Origin: Planctomycetaceae bacterium UBA6163
GTDB lineage: Bacteria > Planctomycetota > Planctomycetia > Pirellulales > Pirellulaceae
Direction: 5' to 3'
Assembly (NCBI GenBank): GCA_002428205.1
Contig: DIUH01000357.1
Location: 14,692-22,326, forward strand
Length of the DNA: 7,635 bases
The notes under the pieces were generated by a model. It saw only the letters and a program-made list of their open reading frames with translations. It had not been told where the DNA came from and searched no databases. Below are positions 1 to 5,288 of the stretch, one piece after another (positions within the stretch are counted from its first letter, which is position 1; each line of letters begins with the position of its first letter). Made by a program: the position numbers and the translations under genes.

Positions 1-1
1 G

Positions 2-790
2 TTCGGTTTCGCTCAGCGTTTGCCAAACACGTTCATTGATCAACACTTGAACCGATGATTGAATGTGGCCGGTCAAGATCAGATACTTTTGGACTTCATG
101 AAACCCCATCGAATAGATCACCGGCACGGGATTTTCTTGACCGTCCGCGATGCCTTGCTGAAGCGCCATATAAACTTCGGAAAACGCCATCGGCATCGGA
201 CTAGCCCCCAACGATGCTCCCGATTCTTGCCAAACCTTTGCACCGGGCATCCGCAACCTGAATCCGCTTAAATCTTCTGGCTTGCGAATCGGTCGGTTGG
301 CGGTAATGTGACGGGCGCCATAAGCCCAAGTGCCCAGCACACGAACACCGAACCGCTGACGCAGCGTCTCCCAATGCGGCGCCATCAATTCGCCCTCGGC
401 AACCGACTGCATCTGTTCCAGATCGGTAAACGCATAAGCGGCATCGAAGGCACCTAGCGGCGGGTGCCACATCGCCAAGAACGATGGCCCGGCGATCGAT
501 AGATCGATTTCACCGGCGACCAATTGTTCCAGCAGTTCCGCTTCGTTGCCGAGTTGAGCGGCCGGAAAAACATTCACCTTCAATTTCACGCCCGATGCCG
601 CCAAGCGTTCGTTCAAACGTGACGCACCGAACTCATGCGTCGGGCTGCGGACTTCGTAAACGTGCCCGATACGAAGCCGGCGAAATCCATCGGCGTCATT
701 CTGGGCATGGCATCCAGCGACTAAAATGATCGTCAACACCGCCAACGTAGTCGCGATCGTGCGCCAAGCGGGGATAAAGTCGCGTATCAT
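2..790 (-). CDS. dctP: TRAP transporter solute-binding lipoprotein, DctP family (partial, C-terminus beyond left edge)
   Basis: This is the extracytoplasmic binding protein of a tripartite (TRAP) transporter, which captures a carboxylate-type solute and hands it to DctQ/DctM membrane subunits. Reading the minus strand from the ATG at 790 gives 263 codons without a stop before the window edge; an in-frame TGA lies a short way upstream, so 790 is the best start, although no clear ribosome binding site is seen. Residues 11-26 are hydrophobic and end in a lipobox (LVAGC), making Cys27 the likely lipidated residue. Family signatures follow: FPAAQLGNEAELLEQLVAG (75-93), a GFRLRMPG segment (176-183) holding the Arg expected to pair with a substrate carboxylate, and the DGQENP hallmark (216-221). 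The usual family length is about 320-340 residues, so roughly 60-80 are missing. Partner subunits would be expected to the left of the window. The substrate cannot be read from sequence. Lipid anchoring, rather than a free periplasmic form, is inferred from the lipobox. Confidence 0.93.
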   Translation of the reverse strand, partial: MIRDFIPAWRTIATTLAVLTIILVAGCHAQNDADGFRRLRIGHVYEVRSPTHEFGASRLNERLAASGVKLKVNVFPAAQLGNEAELLEQLVAGEIDLSIAGPSFLAMWHPPLGAFDAAYAFTDLEQMQSVAEGELMAPHWETLRQRFGVRVLGTWAYGARHITANRPIRKPEDLSGFRLRMPGAKVWQESGASLGASPMPMAFSEVYMALQQGIADGQENPVPVIYSMGFHEVQKYLILTGHIQSSVQVLINERVWQTLSETE

Positions 791-845
791 TTCAGCGCGG
801 CGGTTGGACGTAGGACGAAAAGAAGAAAATCAGGCGGGACAATCC

Positions 846-851
846 GAAGGA
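846..851 (+). promoter_or_regulatory. Ribosome binding site of the amidohydrolase gene
   Basis: GAAGGA lies 7 bases before the ATG at 859. It is the clearest Shine-Dalgarno-like sequence in the window and supports that start over later in-frame starts, as does the twin-arginine signal directly after it. The 68-base gap (791-858) between the divergent dctP and amidohydrolase starts must hold both promoters, but I see no convincing -35/-10 pair. Confidence 0.6.
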
Positions 852-858
852 CACCATC

Positions 859-1815
859 ATGCATCAATCGACCGCAATCGGCCAGGTGTTGCCAAGACGC
901 AGTCTACTTCAAATCGCCGCCGCATCGTCACTGGCCGTTGCCGCCGGCAACCGATCGCGGCCATTGTTCGCCCAACAACCGCTGCGGGAATCGTCACCTG
1001 CGCCGCGAATCGATTGCCATTTGCATTGTTTCGCTGGCTCTACCGACCAGCGGTTTCCCTATCACGATCGCGCCCCGTATCGTCCGGCCGAATCGGCGAC
1101 GCCGCAACATCTGCTGCACTGCATGGCCGGAGCCGACATTTCACACGCGATCGTCGTGCACCCCGAACCCTACCAGGACGATCATCGCTATCTGGAATAT
1201 TGCCTGGAAATCGGCAAAGGGAAACTCAAGGGAACCGCGCTGGTGTTCGCCGATTCACCCGGTGCGATCGGGCAATTGACCGACTTGGTCAAACGGTTGC
1301 CGATCGTCGCCACGCGAGTTCATGCCTATGCCCCCGACCGGTTACCGCCGCTGGGATCTAGCGAATTGAGAGCGCTTTGGCGATGCGCCGCGGAGCTCGG
1401 GATAGCGGTTCAATTGCACTTCGAACCGCGTTACGCCCCCGGATTTGAACCGCTGATCCGCGAGTTTCGCGACACACCCGTGATCATCGACCATCTCGGC
1501 CGCCCTTTCCAGGGAACACTCAAGGAACATGCCGTGGTGGTTAAATGGGCGGAGCATAAGAATACATGGATGAAGGTTTCGTCGATTCCCGCAACCACCC
1601 AGTATCCGCATCGAGATATCAGCCCCATCATCCGCCAATTGACCGAAGCTTATGGTCCCGACCGGATGCTGTATGGCGGCGGTTTCAATGCCGCCGCGAC
1701 GCCTGATTCTTATAATGCCGCATTTGATCGCGCCGCTATGTATCTATCAGACCTAAGTGACCGGGAGCGCGGTAAGGTCTTGGGTGGCAATGCGATGAAG
1801 CTGTTTTTCAGCTAG
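859..1815 (+). CDS. Tat-exported amidohydrolase-2 family (TIM-barrel) protein with altered strand-8 motif
   Basis: The 318-residue protein belongs to the amidohydrolase-related TIM-barrel hydrolases (PF04909-like), which include lactonases and decarboxylases acting on small carboxylates. Residues 13-30 form a twin-arginine signal (RRSLLQ followed by an Ala-rich hydrophobic stretch), so the folded enzyme is probably exported. The barrel begins with DCHLH (52-56; the metal-type H-x-H is His54/His56), followed by HFEP (His187, strand 5 region) and DHLGRP (211-216, strand 6 His212). The C-terminal GGNAMKLF (309-316) matches the usual 'GxNAxRLF' ending. Where the family normally has a GSD-x-P motif after strand 8, this protein reads LYGGGFN (271-277), so the usual catalytic/metal Asp is missing. 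It may be a subfamily using different chemistry, or a non-catalytic relative. It is divergent from the TRAP binding protein; shared substrate use is only a guess. Family assignment is firm, substrate unknown. Confidence 0.9.
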   Translation: MHQSTAIGQVLPRRSLLQIAAASSLAVAAGNRSRPLFAQQPLRESSPAPRIDCHLHCFAGSTDQRFPYHDRAPYRPAESATPQHLLHCMAGADISHAIVVHPEPYQDDHRYLEYCLEIGKGKLKGTALVFADSPGAIGQLTDLVKRLPIVATRVHAYAPDRLPPLGSSELRALWRCAAELGIAVQLHFEPRYAPGFEPLIREFRDTPVIIDHLGRPFQGTLKEHAVVVKWAEHKNTWMKVSSIPATTQYPHRDISPIIRQLTEAYGPDRMLYGGGFNAAATPDSYNAAFDRAAMYLSDLSDRERGKVLGGNAMKLFFS

Positions 1816-1960
1816 GCTCTGTTTGTTTGGCGCCGCATGATTGCCTGCGGATCGACTGTTGACTAGGCTTTGGACATCCCGGTGGTGATCGGAATCGTTG
1901 TGTTGATAACAAGGGATAAGGATCCACCTGGCCACTTCTGGCGATTTTTTCCTTCCACAC

Positions 1961-2929
1961 TTGAGCGACACTTCATTGGCGATTCGTTTCGAATGTCCCG
2001 AATGCGGAAAAACGCTCAGCGTTCAAGACCAGTTAGCGGGCAAGAAAGTAAAGTGTCCTTGCGGTGCCGTGGTCGTTGCCAATGCGGCGGGGCCAGTACC
2101 TGCAGTGGCTCAGAAGCGACCCGCAGCATCGCCTTCGCAAACGAAAGCTGCGCCCGCGGCGCAACCCGCTTCACTGACAGGCCCGGCCGCAGTACGGCCT
2201 AGCGGTACCGCCGGTCCGCAGGCCCGCCCCTCTGGTTTGGCCGCCCGTGGTCCCGCTCCCAAATCCGATTTGGCAGATTTATTTGACGAATTGACCCCGA
2301 CCGACTTGGAGACTCGGGCTCAGCGCAGCGAAGCCGCCGCTGGGGCACCGGCAAAGGTCGATCCGTTGGCGGCTTATCGACCGGCCACGAAAGGACGCAG
2401 CGGAGGCGGATCGTCTGGGCCGACCGTTAAGCGGCCATTGGGTTTGAAGATACTGGCGGGGTTGGCCGTATTAGGAATCATTGGTTCGCTCGGCGGCGCA
2501 GCCGTAGCGTTCTTTTCACCGGACACTTTGCAACGTGGTCCAGAACCGATTCCCGCAAACATCATCAAATTGACCGGCGGACTACTGATCGGATCATCCA
2601 TCATTTGGATGATTCTCGTATCCGCATTGCTGACGCCTCAGCCCTGGGCGTGGTGGTTCTGCAACTTGGTTTACTCGTCCAACATCTGGTTCAACCTGCT
2701 GAACAGTTTTGCCGAAGACAATATGCCTAGGGCCATTGGGCGAGCGACCGGCGGACTGCTTGTCGGGGCAATCGTGCTTTCTTATTTTTCGAAACAGAAT
2801 ACACGTAACTTTTTCGGGATCAAATTAGCGGCCTGGGTTGGCCCCGTGGCGTCTGTACCCGCCGGACTGGCGATCGCTTTCGCCTTAATATTCGGTATCG
2901 GCGCGGCGTACCTAGCAATTGCCGGCTGA
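1961..2929 (+). CDS. Zinc-ribbon, Ala/Pro-rich linker, multi-pass membrane protein of unknown function (TTG start)
   Basis: A 322-residue protein of unrecognised function. The N-terminus carries a small zinc ribbon: CPEC (Cys12, Cys15), then LAGKKVKCPCG (Cys32, Cys34), i.e. CxxC plus a tight CxC pair. Residues 40-157 form a low-complexity Ala/Pro/Gly linker containing one acidic patch, LADLFDELTPTD (104-115). From about 160 on there are four or five hydrophobic segments: about 161-185, 204-224, a Trp-rich stretch 229-249, 263-276 and 288-320. The ribbon should thus face the cytoplasm with the C-terminal half in the inner membrane. The frame is open from about 1910 and has no ATG before the ribbon; TTG at 1961 or TTG at 1976 are the candidate starts, neither with a clear ribosome binding site. 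The 145-base gap upstream shows no convincing promoter. Zinc-ribbon proteins of this build are common in planctomycetes to my knowledge, but no role is established. The gene end converges with the kinase gene, 23 bases away. Confidence 0.85.
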   Translation: MSDTSLAIRFECPECGKTLSVQDQLAGKKVKCPCGAVVVANAAGPVPAVAQKRPAASPSQTKAAPAAQPASLTGPAAVRPSGTAGPQARPSGLAARGPAPKSDLADLFDELTPTDLETRAQRSEAAAGAPAKVDPLAAYRPATKGRSGGGSSGPTVKRPLGLKILAGLAVLGIIGSLGGAAVAFFSPDTLQRGPEPIPANIIKLTGGLLIGSSIIWMILVSALLTPQPWAWWFCNLVYSSNIWFNLLNSFAEDNMPRAIGRATGGLLVGAIVLSYFSKQNTRNFFGIKLAAWVGPVASVPAGLAIAFALIFGIGAAYLAIAG

Positions 2930-2931
2930 CC

Positions 2932-2967
2932 AAAAACCGCACCAGCGACGATTCAAACCGCCGCTGG
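2932..2967 (-). terminator. Intrinsic terminator of the histidine kinase gene, overlapping its last codons
   Basis: Read on the minus strand, positions 2967-2942 fold into an 11-bp stem: CCAGCG pairs with CGCTGG, and the inner GCGGT pairs with ATCGT including two G-U wobbles. A TTGA tetraloop closes it. Five bases later comes a run of five T (complement of 2932-2936). The TGA stop of the kinase gene (2955-2953) overlaps the loop. On the plus strand the two wobbles become A-C mismatches, so the hairpin favours termination of the minus-strand transcript over that of the convergent gene. The T-tract is short, which limits certainty. Confidence 0.5.
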
Positions 2968-3801
2968 CAAACGAATGATGAACGCGGTCCCTTTGCCGAC
3001 TGTGCTCTCCACACGAATCCGGCCACCGTGTGCATCGATGATTTCTTTGCACGACGCCAACCCCAAGCCTGTGCCCCCTTTGCCCGAATCATCCGGACCA
3101 GACTTGGTCGAATAGAACGATTCAAAGATATGCGGCAACTGCTCGCGGGGAATCCCAGCTCCGTTATCGCGCACCGTCAAAATCACTTCTCCGGTCGCCG
3201 GATCCGGTGCCAGCGACACACAAACCGAGCCGCCATCAGGCATCGCTTGACGTGCATTAACCAACAAATTGATCAATACACGTTGGATTTGGTTTCCACT
3301 GGCCAACGCCTTGGCCGTTGAATCATCGATCATCGTTTCGACCCTTACACGGTACTTGCGCATTTCGCGGCTGAGTAACTCTAGCGTGTCAGAGATGATT
3401 GCCGCGAGGTCCGTTGGAACCATTGTGTCTTGACGATTTTTTGCCTGGGCGAGAATCGTGCTGGTGATTTTTGCGGCTCGTTGCGAGGCGTCCAAAATCT
3501 TCCCCAGCGCCTTGTCGCGACCGGCGTCGCTGCGGTCACGCATCGCCGACTTGGCGTAGTTCATGATCGTCATCAGGATGTTGTTGAACTCATGCGTCGC
3601 AGTACCCGTCAACTCACCCAAGGTCGCCAACGCCTGCAATCGTTCAAGATCCCCCTTGGAAATCTCGATGCGGCGCGAAGCGTCCGTGGCTACTGCCGGT
3701 GACGCCATTTCGCCGCCAACGTCAGCCCCCGACTTACGTCCACCAGCGGAAAAACGTGCTACTTCGGCGGTCGGTTGAAAAGGCGATGTCGGTTGATTCA
3801 T
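2953..3801 (-). CDS. Orphan cytoplasmic sensor histidine kinase (HisKA plus HATPase_c)
   Basis: A 282-residue two-component histidine kinase that should autophosphorylate on His70 and pass the phosphate to an unknown response regulator. The H-box is THEFNNIL (69-76), of the HEFNN type seen in NtrB-like and hybrid-kinase families. The dimerisation helices run to about 125. The ATP-binding domain shows the N-box (QRVLINLLVNARQA, 173-186), the G1 box DNGAGIP (212-218), the F-box FESFYSTK (226-233) and the G2 box GKGGTGLGLA (240-249); all key residues are intact. There is no signal peptide, membrane segment, HAMP or PAS domain, and the 45 residues ahead of the helices are Pro/Ala/Gly-rich and probably disordered. 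The protein should be soluble and get its input through a partner or the helical segment. No receiver or regulator gene is adjacent, so the partner is elsewhere. The ATG at 3801 is the natural start, though its ribosome binding site is weak. The 214-base gap to the divergent small gene must contain its promoter, which I could not pinpoint. Confidence 0.92.
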   Translation of the reverse strand: MNQPTSPFQPTAEVARFSAGGRKSGADVGGEMASPAVATDASRRIEISKGDLERLQALATLGELTGTATHEFNNILMTIMNYAKSAMRDRSDAGRDKALGKILDASQRAAKITSTILAQAKNRQDTMVPTDLAAIISDTLELLSREMRKYRVRVETMIDDSTAKALASGNQIQRVLINLLVNARQAMPDGGSVCVSLAPDPATGEVILTVRDNGAGIPREQLPHIFESFYSTKSGPDDSGKGGTGLGLASCKEIIDAHGGRIRVESTVGKGTAFIIRLPAAV

Positions 3802-4015
3802 CCGTGATTTTTCGTTCAGAGTGATGATTGTATCCTTACTCGGTCTATCGACGTTCTGGCCCAGTCACTACATCATTAACGGTGCGATCGACAAAGCCAG
3901 TTGCAAGCGACAATGCCTTGCCAAACTACCCGATTGACGCAAATTACCAGCCAGCCGGTTGCCGAAAGACGCGCCGCAGGATGGGCCGATCAAGGAAGAG
4001 AGAGCGAGCCTCAGG

Positions 4016-4291
4016 ATGAGCCTAGAAATTAACGATTCACAGCCCCAGGAAAACGTGGTGGAGCGTCTGCGGACAAGAATTAAGCAGGCGCGGGCAAGGG
4101 GTTTCATTGTCCGCCAAGAAATGCTCGGCCCGCATCAATCGACGTGGTGCGAGATCGGCGGAAGAAAGATGCTGTTCCTTGACGCCGCCCAACCGGCACG
4201 CGAACAGATCACGACGATCGATGAGGTGTTGGCAAACTATCAAGCGGCCACTGAACTGAATTCATTGGCAACCGGCCAACCTGAACGTTGA
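4016..4291 (+). CDS. Small protein of unknown function (91 aa)
   Basis: I do not recognise this protein. From the ATG at 4016 it is 91 residues, soluble, with no signal peptide or membrane segment. Residues 10-30 look like an amphipathic basic helix (VVERLRTRIKQARARG), followed by a compact part with alternating hydrophobic residues (FIVRQEMLGPHQSTWCEIGG, then KMLFLDAAQPAREQ), and a second helix ITTIDEVLANYQ. The middle resembles a small beta-hairpin fold, with a single Cys in WCEI. A purine-rich stretch (AAGGAAGAG, 3992-4000) lies somewhat too far upstream to be an ideal ribosome binding site. The frame is also open to a TTG at 3959, which would add 19 charged, poorly structured residues; I prefer the ATG. 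The ordered amino-acid pattern and lack of low complexity argue for a real gene. It stands divergent from the histidine kinase gene and converges on the BON-domain gene, 27 bases away. Confidence 0.65.
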   Translation: MSLEINDSQPQENVVERLRTRIKQARARGFIVRQEMLGPHQSTWCEIGGRKMLFLDAAQPAREQITTIDEVLANYQAATELNSLATGQPER

Positions 4292-4318
4292 CCGATCGCA
4301 CTCCAATTCACGTTCTAC

Positions 4319-4999
4319 TCACGGCGCAACGACGATTTGGTTGTCAATTTTGTCGATACCAGGCTCTAGCTTCATCACCAATTCAGCCATGCGGCGATCT
4401 TTCGCGGTTTTCGCCACTCCTGACAAAGTCGCAACGCCATCGACAACCGCAATCGAATATCCATCAACGATCCGTGACACCGGACCAGACAGCACTTGAC
4501 GCGGCAGCCCACCCGTGGCAGCCGATTCTGTCATCGCCATCCCTTGCGACATGGTCGAAATCGGCTCAACACCGTTGACCAATCGCGTTCGAATCGACGG
4601 CCGAGCGCCTGCTGCGTTGTTAGCCCCAAAGGGATTGGCACCAAATGGACTCAGGCCTCCAAAGCCACCAAATCCGCGACCGCCGCCAAGTCCACCGAGA
4701 CCACCCAATCCACCAAGGCCGCCGGTGCCTCTAGCGCTAGCTGTGCCGACGTCTTGCAGCATCCTGTCGCCCGAACGACCAATCTGGCCGGTCACTGCAC
4801 CGCTGGGAACGTCACTGCCAAACGCCTGAGCGCCTGAGCCAGCTCCAACGGTTTGCCCCGTCCCTCCAGCGGCCCCCCCGGGCGCAGTGCGGGACTGGGA
4901 CGTATTTTGCCCCATGGCCGATGCCTGTTCCGCAGTGGCGGACATCCAGGCCAGAACCAGTAAAACAACAACGGTTCGTGTGGAAATGCTCAAGCTCAT
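4319..4999 (-). CDS. Secreted Gly-rich protein with C-terminal BON domain
   Basis: A 226-residue exported protein. Residues 1-28 are a signal peptide (hydrophobic VVVLLVLAW core, probable cleavage after ASA at 28). Residues 30-90 are Gly/Ser/Ala-rich and look disordered. Residues 93-116 are a GGL/GGF repeat, followed by an Asn-Pro-Phe-Gly stretch. The C-terminal part, about 165-226, matches a BON domain: the VDGVATLSGVAKTAKDRR segment (186-203), then a helix (MAELVMKLEPGI) and the closing KIDNQIVV strand. BON domains are found in periplasmic proteins such as OsmY and in secretins and channels, and are thought to bind membranes or peptidoglycan-associated partners. Only one copy is present here, and its first half is weak. 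Periplasmic or cell-surface location is inferred. The start ATG at 4999 is supported by the signal peptide. The gene is divergent from the large secreted-protein gene across a 289-base gap, so related envelope roles are possible but unproven. Confidence 0.88.
   Translation of the reverse strand: MSLSISTRTVVVLLVLAWMSATAEQASAMGQNTSQSRTAPGGAAGGTGQTVGAGSGAQAFGSDVPSGAVTGQIGRSGDRMLQDVGTASARGTGGLGGLGGLGGLGGGRGFGGFGGLSPFGANPFGANNAAGARPSIRTRLVNGVEPISTMSQGMAMTESAATGGLPRQVLSGPVSRIVDGYSIAVVDGVATLSGVAKTAKDRRMAELVMKLEPGIDKIDNQIVVAP
4652..4723 (-). repeat. Gly-rich triplet repeat region inside the BON-domain gene
   Basis: Residues 93-116 of the BON protein are four GGL units followed by GGG-R-GF, GGF and GGL. 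At DNA level the units are degenerate 9-base repeats of GGN GGN CTN type with varied third positions, so the repetition is kept at protein level more strictly than at DNA level. This suggests selection for a flexible Gly-rich linker rather than a recent slippage expansion. Confidence 0.75.
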
Positions 5000-5288
5000 T
5001 CAAACTTCGCTGGTCAGTTGGGAGACGTTGATCAGAAAAACCGCCGGACTGGTAATAACCGAATCTCGCCATCTTACTAAACCCCGCAGCAGCAAACCTG
5101 TTCCGCCATCCCAGTATTAGAAAAAAAATGTTTGTCCTAGACCAAGACGCTGGCGTTTATAACGAATATCCTAGCTGGTAACCGATTAGGCCGTCCGGCG
5201 GGATGTTGCCGCAAGCCACGGCATCGACAATCGGTAGGCGATCTTGTTGACAAATTGCACTTTCTGCCCTCTTTTCAGCCGTATTCCC
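5000..5288. other. Intergenic region between divergent envelope genes, no feature identified
   Basis: This 289-base gap separates the starts of the BON-domain gene (minus) and the large secreted-protein gene (plus), so it must hold both promoters. It contains an A-rich patch (A8 at about 5121-5128) and the sequence TTTATAACGAAT near 5157, but no -35/-10 pair with normal spacing on either strand. I see no small gene, RNA gene or riboswitch-like fold in it. Confidence 0.4.

Noticed and set aside
201..470. Minus-strand open frame inside dctP
   Set aside because: Out of frame with the continuous DctP reading frame; Arg/Cys-rich composition typical of a shadow frame in high-GC DNA.
726..1361. A 211-codon open frame on the plus strand overlapping the dctP start and the amidohydrolase gene
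   Set aside because: Its translation is Arg/Thr-rich without domain logic and it lies out of frame under the clearly real amidohydrolase gene.
1833..1850. Short hairpin (CCGCA/TGCGG) after the amidohydrolase stop
   Set aside because: Only 5 bp with an 8-base loop and no T-run after it; too weak for a terminator.
4270..4296. Imperfect stem (CGG-CAAC / GTTG-CCG) at the end of the small gene
   Set aside because: Seven pairs with a mismatch, AT-containing, and no T-tract; probably chance.
5132..5163. TTGTCC and TATAAC as a possible promoter in the 5000-5288 gap
   Set aside because: The spacing is 20 bases, too long for a normal sigma-70-type promoter, and both hexamers deviate from consensus.
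5247..5252. Perfect -35-like TTGACA upstream of the large secreted-protein gene
   Set aside because: No acceptable -10 hexamer occurs 16-18 bases downstream, and the site is only about 40 bases before the ATG.
5244..5288. TTG start at 5244 for the large secreted protein
   Set aside because: It would put 15 residues before a normal signal peptide and has no ribosome binding site; the ATG at 5289 fits better.
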